From Membranihabitans maritimus (lineage in GTDB: Bacteria; Bacteroidota; Bacteroidia; Chitinophagales; Saprospiraceae): DNA of 64,000 bases. This document shows positions 37,383-46,919 of the stretch, in pieces; positions within the stretch are counted from its first letter, which is position 1, and every line of letters begins with the position of its first letter. A program made the translations under genes and the position numbers. The DNA lies in NCBI RefSeq assembly GCF_021729145.1, contig NZ_JAJSLW010000007.1, positions 137,067-201,066 on the forward strand, written 5' to 3'. The notes below the pieces were generated by a model. That model was given only the letters and a program-made list of their open reading frames with translations. It made no database searches and was not told where the DNA came from.

Positions 37383-38110
37383 CTTTTCAGTCTTTCTATA
37401 TTCAAGAAGGATCCAAACAAAAAAACCGTTACTATAGAAAAGAAATAGACGATACTATGTAACCCTACCAATCCTTTGCCCAATTCAGCATAATGAAAAT
37501 CCAAACCCATCCACTGTACCCAATAATCCCACTTTCCATACAAAACGGGTAAACTGCTAATTAAATACAAGCCCCAATACAAAAGGAAACATAACAAAAT
37601 AGATACTAATACGGAAGAAATGGAATTTTTAAGCAATGAAGAAGAAAAAATACTCACACTGGTAAATACCGAACATAATAAGAATAGTCCAATGTAACTT
37701 CCAATCACACCACCCATATCAAGATTTCCAACCGGGTTTCCCAACCAGTAGACAGAAAGTACATACATAATCGAGGGAAATAAAGCAATTGAAATGATAA
37801 TAATACCGCTCAGAAACTTAGATAACACAATTTGCAGTGAAGTAATCGGCCTCGTAAGTAATAGGTCCAGGGTTCCGGTATCTAATTCTTCAGCAATCGC
37901 ATCGCGATTTAAGGCTGGAATTAGAAATAACAAAATCATTGGCGCCACCGTAAAAAAAGAATTCATACTACTATAATACCCATCCAGGATACTGTAATCC
38001 GGAAAGACCCAAAGAATAAGCCCCATCAAAACATAAAATACCAATAAACTACTTACAGAAACCAGATTTCCGAAAAATTGATTGATATCTTTTATAAGAA
38101 TTGCTGTCAC
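37379..38110 (-). CDS. gldF: Gliding-motility ABC transporter permease GldF
   Basis: 243 aa ABC-2 permease with six membrane segments. RDAIAEELDTGTLDLLLTRP near residue 69 is the coupling-helix region typical of ABC-2 permeases and GldF. It lies 7 bp after gldA and overlaps gldG. Known members are needed for gliding and polysaccharide-related surface functions. Confidence 0.92.
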   Translation of the reverse strand: MTAILIKDINQFFGNLVSVSSLLVFYVLMGLILWVFPDYSILDGYYSSMNSFFTVAPMILLFLIPALNRDAIAEELDTGTLDLLLTRPITSLQIVLSKFLSGIIIISIALFPSIMYVLSVYWLGNPVGNLDMGGVIGSYIGLFLLCSVFTSVSIFSSSLLKNSISSVLVSILLCFLLYWGLYLISSLPVLYGKWDYWVQWMGLDFHYAELGKGLVGLHSIVYFFSIVTVFLFGSFLNIERLKR

Positions 38111-38117
38111 CTCTATA

Positions 38118-39026
38118 TCATTCTTTAGTTAATTCTTTAAATACCGATGCCATAGTGGATTCTTCAACTTTACTTTCCAGTAACGGTGCATTATTAACAA
38201 CGGTCCAGTCGTATAAATTTCTTCGAATATCAACATTGGGAACCGCTTCAATTTTCCAGGTATTACCAGCTATACAAGTTGCATTTTTAATACCTTCTAT
38301 CCGCCGCAGAAGTTTTCCATCTATTTTGACATCGAAAGTAGCCCAAATTATTTGACTATTAACACTTTTGGCTTTAAGCACATCCAACCTGTCAATTACC
38401 TTAAGCTCACCATCACTTATGATCAAAACTTTATCGCAGGTCTTTTCAACCTCTGATAAGATATGAGAACTATAAATAACTGTTTTTGTTTTGGCTAAAT
38501 TCCGGATCAGTTCACTAATGTCTGCCAATTGATTGGGGTCGAGTCCTGACACGGGTTCATCTAACAATAAAATTTCCGGATCATGCAAAATAGCAACGGC
38601 CACCCCCACACGTTGTTTATACCCTTTTGAAAGATTTCCAACTTTCTTTTTTTGCTCCTTATTAAGCCCTACCATTTCAATAACATCCTCAATTCTATTT
38701 TTACTATTTGGAATATGGTGGAGTCGAGCGTAAAATCCCAGTATTTCCTTAACATACAAATCGTAATAAAGCGGATTAGACTCCGGTAGATAACCTATCA
38801 TTTGTTTTGCTTCAACAGGATTTTGCCAGATATCAATTCCATCGTAAAGGATATTTCCACTATCCGGTATCAAATGACCTGCTATCATTCGCAATGAAGT
38901 CGTTTTACCTGCCCCGTTCGGACCGAGAAAACCCAATATTTCTCCATTAATTGCGCTAAATGTCAAGTTTTGCACAGCCGTTTGCGTCCCAAAAGACTTG
39001 GAAATATTTTGTACCTGGATGCCCAT
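38118..39026 (-). CDS. gldA: Gliding-motility ABC transporter ATP-binding protein GldA
   Basis: 302 aa ATPase. Walker A GPNGAGKTT at about residues 37-45, signature LSKGYKQRVGVA near 133, Walker B ILLLDEPVSGLDP near 153, followed by a C-terminal regulatory part of about 80 aa. It energises GldF-GldG. It is the first gene of the gld unit, 24 bp after truB. Confidence 0.92.
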   Translation of the reverse strand: MGIQVQNISKSFGTQTAVQNLTFSAINGEILGFLGPNGAGKTTSLRMIAGHLIPDSGNILYDGIDIWQNPVEAKQMIGYLPESNPLYYDLYVKEILGFYARLHHIPNSKNRIEDVIEMVGLNKEQKKKVGNLSKGYKQRVGVAVAILHDPEILLLDEPVSGLDPNQLADISELIRNLAKTKTVIYSSHILSEVEKTCDKVLIISDGELKVIDRLDVLKAKSVNSQIIWATFDVKIDGKLLRRIEGIKNATCIAGNTWKIEAVPNVDIRRNLYDWTVVNNAPLLESKVEESTMASVFKELTKE

Positions 39027-39050
39027 TGTAACTATTTAATTAACATACAT

Positions 39051-39758
39051 TTACAATGTATTAAGTTCTTCAACCAATTCTTCAATTTCCCATGCATTTT
39101 CAACCGAATATTCGCCAATGGCTGTTCGACGCAATGAAGATAAATAGGCACCACCATTTAGAAGTTTGCCAAAATCGTCTGCCATAGCTCTAATATAAGT
39201 ACCTTTACTGCATCGGATCTTAAATTCTACTTCCGGGAAAGTAACAGAATTAATAGTAAATTCTTCAACAAAAACCTTCCTTGATTTTATTTTAACATCC
39301 TCTCCCTTTCTCGCTAATTTATACATTCTCTGGCCATCCACCTTAACGGCTGAAAATATTGGCACCTTCTGGTCTATTTCTCCCGTTAATTTGGCAGCCG
39401 CATTTTGCATCATTTCCTCGGTAATATGATCTGTACTGAAATATTCGTTTATCGGAGTTTCTTTATCAAAACTAGGCCTTGTTGCTCCCAGAAAGATCGT
39501 CCCGGTATATTCTTTTGGAAGATCCTGGAATTGATTTATTTGTTTTGTCATTTTCCCGGTACAAATAATAAGTAAACCACTGGCCAAAGGGTCTAAAGTA
39601 CCGGCATGACCTACCTTGTATTTTTTTTGATTGAGAACCCGTTTGCAAGCATTTCGCAGTTTGGCAACTACATCAAATGATGTCCATTCCAGAGGTTTGT
39701 CAATTAAAAAGACCTTTCCCTGTTCTTTGAGCAATTCTTTGGATATATCCATCCACAA
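39051..39758 (-). CDS. truB: tRNA pseudouridine(55) synthase TruB
   Basis: 235 aa. Makes pseudouridine 55 in the tRNA T-loop. Landmarks are IDKPLEWTSFDVVAKLRNA near residue 19, the catalytic Asp in KVGHAGTLDPLASGLL near 47 and CSKGTYIRAMADDFGKLL near 183. Length is at the short end, without the C-terminal PUA extension. It follows uppP after 4 bp, a spacing that indicates one operon. Confidence 0.95.
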   Translation of the reverse strand: MWMDISKELLKEQGKVFLIDKPLEWTSFDVVAKLRNACKRVLNQKKYKVGHAGTLDPLASGLLIICTGKMTKQINQFQDLPKEYTGTIFLGATRPSFDKETPINEYFSTDHITEEMMQNAAAKLTGEIDQKVPIFSAVKVDGQRMYKLARKGEDVKIKSRKVFVEEFTINSVTFPEVEFKIRCSKGTYIRAMADDFGKLLNGGAYLSSLRRTAIGEYSVENAWEIEELVEELNTL

Positions 39759-39762
39759 ATAT

Positions 39763-40551
39763 TTAATAAATAAAGTAGGCCAACATGGCTATGATGCCTA
39801 CAATCGAACAATAAATTGAAAAATAATACAGTTTGCTTCTTTTCACAAGGGCTATCATCCATTGACAAGCGAAAATACCTGTAAAAAACGCGGCTAGAAA
39901 ACCCAATCCCAATGATACCCAGGAAGTATTCTGTAATACAACCTCCGCATCTAACAGATCTTTACCGATCTTTCCAAAAATTAATGGGACTACCATTAAA
40001 AAGGAAAACCGAGCAGCTTTCTCTCTGTCAATTCCCAGTAAAACACTTGTTGATATCGTAGCACCTGACCTGGATATACCCGGCAAAATGGCTATCGCCT
40101 GCGCTATTCCAATCAAAAAACCTTTTCCAATGGTTACATTCCGCGTGGTATCTTTCGCCTTGTCGGCAATAAGAAGTAAGAGTGCTGTAGCAAAAAGGCA
40201 AATTCCAACTAACAAAAGATTACCCGTAAACATGGCATCTATATAATCTTCGAAATATATACCTACAACTGCTGCTGGTATCATGCTTATTACAGTTGCA
40301 AGAACAAACTTTTGGGAACTTTTTTTTCTAAGTGTTTGAAATATTTGCAAAATATCCTTGTGAAACACAACAATAGTCGCAAGAGCAGTTGCAAAATGCA
40401 AAATAACGGTAGTCATTAAGCTTTCTTCAGCAACGGAATTATCACCCATCAAAACTTTGAACAATTCTAAATGTCCGCTACTACTGACAGGCAAAAACTC
40501 GGTAAGTCCCTGAATAATACCAAGGATAATTTTCTGCAAAATATCACTCAT
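39763..40551 (-). CDS. uppP: Undecaprenyl-diphosphatase UppP (BacA family)
   Basis: 262 aa membrane enzyme that dephosphorylates undecaprenyl pyrophosphate to recycle the cell-wall lipid carrier. The two family motifs are GIIQGLTEFLPVSSSGHLEL at residues 11-30 and AILPGISRSGATISTSVLLG near 153. About eight membrane helices. It lies in the ftsX-DUF3098-uppP-truB cluster that recurs in Bacteroidota. Confidence 0.95.
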   Translation of the reverse strand: MSDILQKIILGIIQGLTEFLPVSSSGHLELFKVLMGDNSVAEESLMTTVILHFATALATIVVFHKDILQIFQTLRKKSSQKFVLATVISMIPAAVVGIYFEDYIDAMFTGNLLLVGICLFATALLLLIADKAKDTTRNVTIGKGFLIGIAQAIAILPGISRSGATISTSVLLGIDREKAARFSFLMVVPLIFGKIGKDLLDAEVVLQNTSWVSLGLGFLAAFFTGIFACQWMIALVKRSKLYYFSIYCSIVGIIAMLAYFIY

Positions 40552-40564
40552 TCAAAAGCAGCAA

Positions 40565-40888
40565 TTACTTTTTGAAAATCGCAACTACCTGCAATATTAA
40601 TCCCCCAAGGATTAGAATTGGAGCAAGTGTTACTCTGGAGAAAGAGTAAATAATATTGGGATCCCAAGTCTCGTCATCAGGCATATGACCACCATTCATA
40701 ATAAACATTCCCAAAATAATAAGTAATACCCCTATTCCTGAATAGATATATTGATTGCGCGAAAAAATGAAGTCTTCATAATGTGTAAACGTATTTTGTT
40801 TGACCTTGCTGTCAAACGACTTGACAGGTGCTTTCCTGCCTGAGCTTTTTTTCCGCTTAATGACTTTTTTCTTAGGTTGGGCTGCCAT
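40565..40888 (-). CDS. DUF3098 membrane protein
   Basis: 107 aa with a Lys/Arg-rich N-terminus (about residues 1-25) and two membrane helices (YIYSGIGVLLIILGMFIM and TLAPILILGGLILQVVAIF). The linker GGHMPDDETWDPNIIYSF is typical of DUF3098. It sits between ftsX and uppP, its normal neighbourhood, suggesting a role in envelope growth or division; the actual function is unknown. Confidence 0.85.
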   Translation of the reverse strand: MAAQPKKKVIKRKKSSGRKAPVKSFDSKVKQNTFTHYEDFIFSRNQYIYSGIGVLLIILGMFIMNGGHMPDDETWDPNIIYSFSRVTLAPILILGGLILQVVAIFKK

Positions 40889-40926
40889 ATATATTTTTTA
40901 CTAAGGTAGAATTATTAATTGGTTGT

Positions 40927-40934
40927 CAAAGATA
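40927..40934 (-). promoter_or_regulatory. -7 box TATCTTTG upstream of DUF3098
   Basis: Exact match on the minus strand, 38 bp before the DUF3098 start; suggests the DUF3098-uppP-truB-gld string can be transcribed separately from ftsX. Confidence 0.45.
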
Positions 40935-40982
40935 ATTATTCTTTATTAGTAAGCGAAATTTACTCGTCCGGAGCGACCACCC

Positions 40983-41855
40983 TTAAAACAAATCACTCAT
41001 ATTTTTCCTCAAATATTTATTGACTACAAAAGTGGTACTTATTCCCTGTATCAATAATCCGAGTAATAAAACGCCACCAATAATTAATAACGTACTCTCA
41101 AAATTAAAGATTGTATCAATAGAAGGATAATATGTATATACAGTGTATCCGAGCACCATGAGGAGTATTACAGCCACTATTCCACTTATCAAACCGTATA
41201 TAAGGCTTTTAGTTACAAAAGGACGCAATATAAATGACCATCTTGCGCCTACCAACTCCATGGTTTTCACCAAAAATCGATTGGAGTACAGAGAAAGTTT
41301 TATCGTATTGTGAATTAAAAATATAGCTATCAATAAAATCAAAAAGCCCAAAACTGTCAATCCCAGGTTAACCAGATTCATGTTTTTTATGGCACTGTCG
41401 AAAAGCTGGTCCTGAAAATAGACATTGTCAATATGACTACTCATCCCCCGGATGTCTGCCTTTATTGCATCTACCTTTTCCTTGTCCACATAATCTGCCT
41501 TCAGGTTCATTACGACCATGTCGCTAAGAGGATTTGGAAACTGGTCGTCTAAAAAATCCTCTCCAAACTCCGCCTGAATATCTGCGAATCCTTCTTCCTT
41601 GGTTATTAAATCTACAGATCCCTCTTTAATGCCCTCTATCTCATTTATTTTAGCCGTTATGGATTCCGCCGTTTTGCGCTCAATATCCCGATCAAGTTCT
41701 ACCGTTAAATTGACATTTTCCTTTAAATACTCAATTAATTCCCTGGAGTGAAGCCATGATAATGCCAATAAACCTGCCAAGAAAAGAAGTAAGGTTACAC
41801 TGACATTGGACAAGAGAAAGTTTGGTTTGGGTCTATATTTATTTTTGCGTTCCAT
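40983..41855 (-). CDS. ftsX: Cell division protein FtsX
   Basis: 290 aa, four membrane helices (one near residue 22, then three from about 165 to 280) with an extracytoplasmic loop between the first two, as in FtsX. The KTMELVGARWSFILRPFV block near 198 is a family hallmark. FtsX with FtsE activates cell-wall hydrolysis at the division site. ftsE is not adjacent. Confidence 0.92.
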   Translation of the reverse strand: MERKNKYRPKPNFLLSNVSVTLLLFLAGLLALSWLHSRELIEYLKENVNLTVELDRDIERKTAESITAKINEIEGIKEGSVDLITKEEGFADIQAEFGEDFLDDQFPNPLSDMVVMNLKADYVDKEKVDAIKADIRGMSSHIDNVYFQDQLFDSAIKNMNLVNLGLTVLGFLILLIAIFLIHNTIKLSLYSNRFLVKTMELVGARWSFILRPFVTKSLIYGLISGIVAVILLMVLGYTVYTYYPSIDTIFNFESTLLIIGGVLLLGLLIQGISTTFVVNKYLRKNMSDLF

Positions 41856-42186
41856 AGTAACTAAACAACTTTTTTAAGTTATTGATTTGACAAATATAAC
41901 AAATTAAAATAAATATTAATACATTCATATTAAATTGCATTTTGTTCATGCTGGGGAAGGGAAGGATTTTATTGAAACCGAATGTTATTGTAGGGGTTAA
42001 TGGAAGAATTCTTCAAACAAAATCAAGAGCAGAAACCTACCCGATGAATAGTTTTGATTCAGTGTAATTGTTTCATTATTACTCCTTCCACCAATTAAAT
42101 TAGCTAGGTGTATCTGTTACCAATGAGGTATCTGCCATAATAAGTTGTAAGAAATAATTTTGCGTATCCGGTCCTGCCTACACATT
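41856..42186. other. Gene-free region between ftsX and the 42187 gene
   Basis: 330 bp with a candidate ftsX -7 box at 41891-41898 and nothing else I can support. Confidence 0.5.
41891..41898 (-). promoter_or_regulatory. -7 box TATATTTG upstream of ftsX
   Basis: Exact TAnnTTTG on the minus strand, 35 bp before the ftsX start; no -33 TTTG visible at the right spacing. Confidence 0.4.
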
Positions 42187-42612
42187 TCAATTCTCCTCAA
42201 CATCTTTTACCAGTCCTTCGGTCTTCCTCAATAGTTCTTCCATCTCCTGCAGGAATTCACGGTTTCCATCGCTGGTGGAATCTTCAGGATCAAGATTTTT
42301 CCACTTTTCTTCCAAATTAGATTTTTCTTGCTCCAATTTATCAAGTGCTTCACGGGATTGAATATCAGTCGATTCTATTTTTGCTTTTATTTTTTCAAAA
42401 GTATTACTAATATTATTGAATAGTTCATCGTACTTACCTTCCTGAAATTTATCCCTTTCACTTTTCAACAACCCTCCAATACTTTTACCCAAATCCTTTA
42501 CCTTTTCGACAATTTCCTGGGACTCTTCCTTTTCATTAGAAGTTCCGAAAAAATAATTATACCCCACGATGACAATAACAATGATCAGGGCCAGCTTTAT
42601 TAATGATCTCAT
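42187..42612 (-). CDS. Uncharacterised membrane-anchored coiled-coil protein
   Basis: 141 aa. One N-terminal membrane helix (residues 4-21, LIKLALIIVIVIVGYNYF) followed by a charged, Glu/Lys-rich, largely helical region with heptad character (about 30-141). No lipobox, no recognised family. It is a single-gene unit divergent from leuS. It probably sits in the inner membrane with the coiled coil in the periplasm, but orientation is not certain. Confidence 0.6.
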   Translation of the reverse strand: MRSLIKLALIIVIVIVGYNYFFGTSNEKEESQEIVEKVKDLGKSIGGLLKSERDKFQEGKYDELFNNISNTFEKIKAKIESTDIQSREALDKLEQEKSNLEEKWKNLDPEDSTSDGNREFLQEMEELLRKTEGLVKDVEEN

Positions 42613-42663
42613 AATTATATATTTAGACTCTAAGGGATAAACACAAAATTTATTCTAAAAATT

Positions 42664-42671
42664 CAAAGATA
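42664..42671 (-). promoter_or_regulatory. -7 box TATCTTTG of the 42187-42612 gene
   Basis: Exact TAnnTTTG on the minus strand, 52 bp before the start codon. Confidence 0.4.
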
Positions 42672-42697
42672 TTCTATCTCAAACAAATGAATAGCCA

Positions 42698-42705
42698 TAT
42701 TTTTG
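42698..42705 (+). promoter_or_regulatory. -7 box TATTTTTG of leuS
   Basis: Exact TAnnTTTG on the plus strand, 43 bp before the leuS ATG, in the 136-bp divergent space. Confidence 0.45.
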
Positions 42706-42748
42706 TCAATTTATTCGATAATCGGTATCAAAAACACTGCGAAATTCA

Positions 42749-45607
42749 ATGACGAAACTTGATCTTAATACAATAGAACAAAAGTGGAAGAAATATTGGG
42801 AAGACAATAATACTTACAAAGTAAGTAATGAATCCGACCGCCCCAAATACTACGTCCTGGACATGTTTCCTTATCCATCGGGAGCCGGATTGCACGTAGG
42901 CCATCCATTAGGGTATATTGCTTCCGATATCTATGCCCGCCAAAAAAGGATGGAAGGTTATAATGTACTGCATCCCATAGGATTTGATTCTTTTGGCTTA
43001 CCTGCAGAACAATATGCCTTACAGACAGGAATTCATCCGTCGGAAAGTACTCAACAAAACATGAAACGTTACAGGGAGCAACTTTCAAACCTTGGTTTTT
43101 CATTTGATTGGTCCAGACAAGTAGCGACCAGTGATCCGAAGTATTACAAATGGACCCAGTGGATTTTTACACTATTATTCTCCCATTACTATGATGTAGA
43201 GGCACGCAGGGCTTTACCAATTGAGCGATTAACCGAACATTTCGAAAAAAGCGGAAGCATGGACAATCCTGCTTTCACAAGTACTCCATTACCATTTACC
43301 AGTCAGGAATGGAATACATGGTCGGATAAAGAAAAATCCGATGTACTGATGAATTACAGGCTTGCTTATCAAAAAACCGGTTATGTGAATTGGTGTGAGG
43401 AGCTGGGTACTGTGTTGGCCAATGACCAAATTAAAGATGGGGTTTCGGAAAGAGGCGGTTATCCGGTAATTAAGAAAGCTATGAATCAATGGTACTTGCG
43501 AACAACAGCCTATGCAGAAAGAATGCTTCAAGAGCTGGAAGATATAGATTGGCCGGATCCTTTAAAAACAATGCAAAGAAATTGGATCGGGAAATCGACG
43601 GGTGCCACCGTATTTTTTGACATTGCGGAAAGCAAGGAGCAATTAGAAGTATATACTACGAGACCAGATACTATCTTTGGAGTAACATTTATGGTAATTG
43701 CTCCTGAACATCCTTTGGTTTCAGCCATAACTACAGACACACAAAAAGACGAAATCAGAACATATATCGATTATGTAAATAGTCGTTCAGATGTAGAAAG
43801 AATGGCCGAGAAGAAGGTTTCTGGTGCTTTTACCGGGAGCTATTGTATACATCCTTTTACCAAAACAAAAATCCCAATATTCATAAGTGAATATGTATTG
43901 ATAGACTATGGTTCCGGTGCGATAATGGCAGTACCCAGCGATGATGAAAGGGACCAGTCCTTTGCAGAAAAATTTAATATCCCCATAATTGATGTTGTTG
44001 ATAAATCCAATTACCCAGGTGCTACCCTTGATGACAAAGTGGGAATAATTATAAATTCAGAATTCCTTAATGGAATGGAAGTTCCGGAAGCCATAAAAAA
44101 AGCCACTCAAAAAATAGAAGAAAACGGCCTTGGCAAAATGCAAATTAACTATAAATTGCGAGATGCCAATTTTAGCAGACAAAGGTATTGGGGCGAACCT
44201 TTTCCTATTGAATTTGATGTAAAAGGTATACCTTATGCCCTGTCCAAAGAAGATTTACCCCTTACACTACCCGATACGGATAACTTCAAACCTGCTGGGG
44301 ACGGACAATCTCCTCTTGCAAGGATATCGGATTGGGTACACCCCCAGGAAGGGATTACAAGAGAAACCGATACTATGCCGGCTGTCGCCGGATCCAGTTG
44401 GTACTATCTACGATATATGGACCCAGAAAACGATGAGGAGTTTGCCAGCCAGGACTCTATTGAATATTGGAAAAATGTAGATTTATATGTCGGTGGTGCT
44501 GAGCATGCTGTCGCCCACCTGATGTATGCCCGCTTCTGGCATAAATTCTTATTCGATACCGGCTATGTAAATACCACAGAGCCTTTTAAAAAGTTGATAA
44601 ATCAGGGTAAAATTCAAGGAATCATCGAATCTATTTATCTCAAAAAAGGCAGTCAAAACCCGAGAGAATTTTACTCCGCAGATCTCGTCCGACCTAATGA
44701 AGAAAATTTGTATGCACGTATACCAGTTCTTATTGATTTTGTTTCGGATTACGGTCAGGAAGGTAGCCATTTGACGGCAAATGGATTAAAAGAGTATACC
44801 AATTGGGCACCAGATTATAAAGACGCGCAATTTCATACATCATTGGGTATTTTTCAAGGAGGTGAAATAACCGGCGAAGAAGAATCTCAATTCAAATTCC
44901 AAACCGTTTCCGAACAGGGAAAAATGTCAAAATCCAAATACAATGTCATTAATCCAGATGACATAGTCCGGCAATATGGTGCCGATTGTTTTCGGATGTA
45001 CGAAATGTTTCTGGGCCCAATCGAACAAGACAAGCCCTGGGATACCAAAGGAATAGAGGGTGTATTTAAATTTATACGAAAACTGTGGACCCTATTTCTT
45101 GACGACAATGAGCAGTTGGATATCAGCTCCGAAGAACCTTCTAAAGTAGAATTGAAAATACTGCATACTGCCATTAAAAAAGTAAGAGAAGACTCTGCAC
45201 GATTTTCATTCAACACCTGTATAAGTGCCATGATGGTCTGTGTTAATGATCTAAAAAAACTCAATTGTAATAAATCTGAAATACTAAATCCACTGGTTCG
45301 GTTGATAGCTCCCTTTGCACCGTTTTTATCTGAGGAATTGTGGAATTTACTCGGTAACCAACCCAGTGTTCACCATCAGGAAATTCCGGTATTTGACCAA
45401 AAATACCTGGTAGATGACGAAATTGAATATCCACTGTGCATCAACGGGAAAAAAAGAGCTTCAGCTACATTTCCTGCAGATTTGGACAAAGATGCATTGG
45501 AAAAAGCTGCACGTGAAAATGAAGAAATAACCAATTGGATAGGGGATAAAAATATAATTAAAGTCATTGTAGTCCCCAAACGCATGATAAATTTTGTAGT
45601 AAAGTAA
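42749..45607 (+). CDS. leuS: Leucyl-tRNA synthetase
   Basis: 952 aa class I synthetase. The HIGH-type motif is in YPSGAGLHVGHPLGY near residue 38, the CP1 editing domain spans about 230-430 (TTRPDTIFGVTFMVIAPEHP) and KMSKSKYN is near 730. The catalytic module also carries AGSSWYYLRYMDPEN. The protein is longer than the E. coli enzyme because of an insertion around residues 620-720, seen in Bacteroidota. It is followed 21 bp later by the dipeptidase gene. Confidence 0.97.
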   Translation: MTKLDLNTIEQKWKKYWEDNNTYKVSNESDRPKYYVLDMFPYPSGAGLHVGHPLGYIASDIYARQKRMEGYNVLHPIGFDSFGLPAEQYALQTGIHPSESTQQNMKRYREQLSNLGFSFDWSRQVATSDPKYYKWTQWIFTLLFSHYYDVEARRALPIERLTEHFEKSGSMDNPAFTSTPLPFTSQEWNTWSDKEKSDVLMNYRLAYQKTGYVNWCEELGTVLANDQIKDGVSERGGYPVIKKAMNQWYLRTTAYAERMLQELEDIDWPDPLKTMQRNWIGKSTGATVFFDIAESKEQLEVYTTRPDTIFGVTFMVIAPEHPLVSAITTDTQKDEIRTYIDYVNSRSDVERMAEKKVSGAFTGSYCIHPFTKTKIPIFISEYVLIDYGSGAIMAVPSDDERDQSFAEKFNIPIIDVVDKSNYPGATLDDKVGIIINSEFLNGMEVPEAIKKATQKIEENGLGKMQINYKLRDANFSRQRYWGEPFPIEFDVKGIPYALSKEDLPLTLPDTDNFKPAGDGQSPLARISDWVHPQEGITRETDTMPAVAGSSWYYLRYMDPENDEEFASQDSIEYWKNVDLYVGGAEHAVAHLMYARFWHKFLFDTGYVNTTEPFKKLINQGKIQGIIESIYLKKGSQNPREFYSADLVRPNEENLYARIPVLIDFVSDYGQEGSHLTANGLKEYTNWAPDYKDAQFHTSLGIFQGGEITGEEESQFKFQTVSEQGKMSKSKYNVINPDDIVRQYGADCFRMYEMFLGPIEQDKPWDTKGIEGVFKFIRKLWTLFLDDNEQLDISSEEPSKVELKILHTAIKKVREDSARFSFNTCISAMMVCVNDLKKLNCNKSEILNPLVRLIAPFAPFLSEELWNLLGNQPSVHHQEIPVFDQKYLVDDEIEYPLCINGKKRASATFPADLDKDALEKAARENEEITNWIGDKNIIKVIVVPKRMINFVVK

Positions 45608-45628
45608 GCGATCATCAATTTTGAAGCA

Positions 45629-46858
45629 ATGAAACATCTTATTTATATTTTCCTTATGGGAATCACCTTTGGGGGTTGCAGTAGAAATACCCAAAAATCA
45701 ATGGTAGATTTTACGGCTAAAGCTGAAAAGATAGCTAAGGATATAATTATTACAGATGGCCATATAGACTTACCTTACAGACTCAGGGTAAAGAACTTTC
45801 AGTTATCTAGAGAATACCTTGGCATCCCTATTCAAACAAATGAAGGGGACTTCGATTATGTAAGAGCAAAGGAAGGTGGATTAGATGCCCCCTTTATGAG
45901 TATTTACATACCTGCAAAATATCAAACTGAGGGTGGCGCAGATAAGCTAGCAGATTCTCTGATAAATATGGTTCATGGCATTATCAATGCTCATCCGGAC
46001 AAATTTGCGAAAGGCCATTCTCCGGAGGATATCGAAAATAATACTAAAAGTGGATTGATTTCCCTTCCGATGGGGATGGAAAATGGAGCTCCTATAGCTA
46101 TGGATCTAGATAAAATCAATTACTACTTTGATAAAGGGATCCGTTACATAACACTCACACATTCCAAAAACAACCAAATTTGTGATTCTTCATATGACCT
46201 GGACCGAAAATGGAATGGCTTAAGCCCATTTGGATACCAGGTAGTGGAAAGAATGAATAGTGTAGGTATGTTAATTGATGTATCCCATATTTCTGATAGT
46301 GCCTTTTACCAGGTCATGCGAACTACAAAGACACCCGTTATTGCTTCCCACTCCTCTTGCCGAATCTTTACGCCTGAATTTGAAAGGAATATGAGTGATG
46401 ATATGATTCGTACTATGAAAGAAAAGAACAGTGTTATTCAGATAAATTTTGGATCTACATTTATTGATTCAGAAATAACAATGGCCAGAGAAAAATACCG
46501 AAATGACTGGTTGGAATACCTGGAGGGACAAGGTGTCGATACCAATAGCCCTGAGGCCAGAAAATTAGAAGAGGATTTCAAAGACAATTACGCACCTGCC
46601 CTTTACTCTACCGTTCAGAAGGTTGCAGACCACATTGACCATGTAGTGAAGATAGCAGGTATTGATTACGTCGGATTAGGTTCTGATTTTGACGGAGTCG
46701 GGGATTCACTTCCCACTGGTCTGAAAGATGTATCACAATATCCCAATTTAATCGCTGAATTACTCCTGCGGGGGTACAGCAAAAATGATATTGAAAAGAT
46801 ATGTTATAAAAACGTTTGGAGAGTTTGGAAATCCGTTCTCAACTACAAAACCATTTAA
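45629..46858 (+). CDS. Membrane dipeptidase (peptidase M19), lipoprotein
   Basis: 409 aa. A lipoprotein signal ends in FGGC (Cys near residue 17). The M19 metal-ligand pattern is TDGHIDLPYRL near 43 (His-x-Asp), ENGAPIAMDLDKINYYFDKG near 150, DVSHISDSAF near 212, IASHSSCR near 231 and YVGLGSDFDGVGDSLPTG near 345. M19 enzymes cleave dipeptides, including D-amino acid forms, outside the cytoplasm. It is close behind leuS and probably co-transcribed. Confidence 0.93.
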   Translation: MKHLIYIFLMGITFGGCSRNTQKSMVDFTAKAEKIAKDIIITDGHIDLPYRLRVKNFQLSREYLGIPIQTNEGDFDYVRAKEGGLDAPFMSIYIPAKYQTEGGADKLADSLINMVHGIINAHPDKFAKGHSPEDIENNTKSGLISLPMGMENGAPIAMDLDKINYYFDKGIRYITLTHSKNNQICDSSYDLDRKWNGLSPFGYQVVERMNSVGMLIDVSHISDSAFYQVMRTTKTPVIASHSSCRIFTPEFERNMSDDMIRTMKEKNSVIQINFGSTFIDSEITMAREKYRNDWLEYLEGQGVDTNSPEARKLEEDFKDNYAPALYSTVQKVADHIDHVVKIAGIDYVGLGSDFDGVGDSLPTGLKDVSQYPNLIAELLLRGYSKNDIEKICYKNVWRVWKSVLNYKTI

Positions 46859-46919
46859 AATCAAAACCCACTTATTTTGCTTCTCTATACCTTTTGATAC
46901 AGGTTCAAAAAAATAAAAT

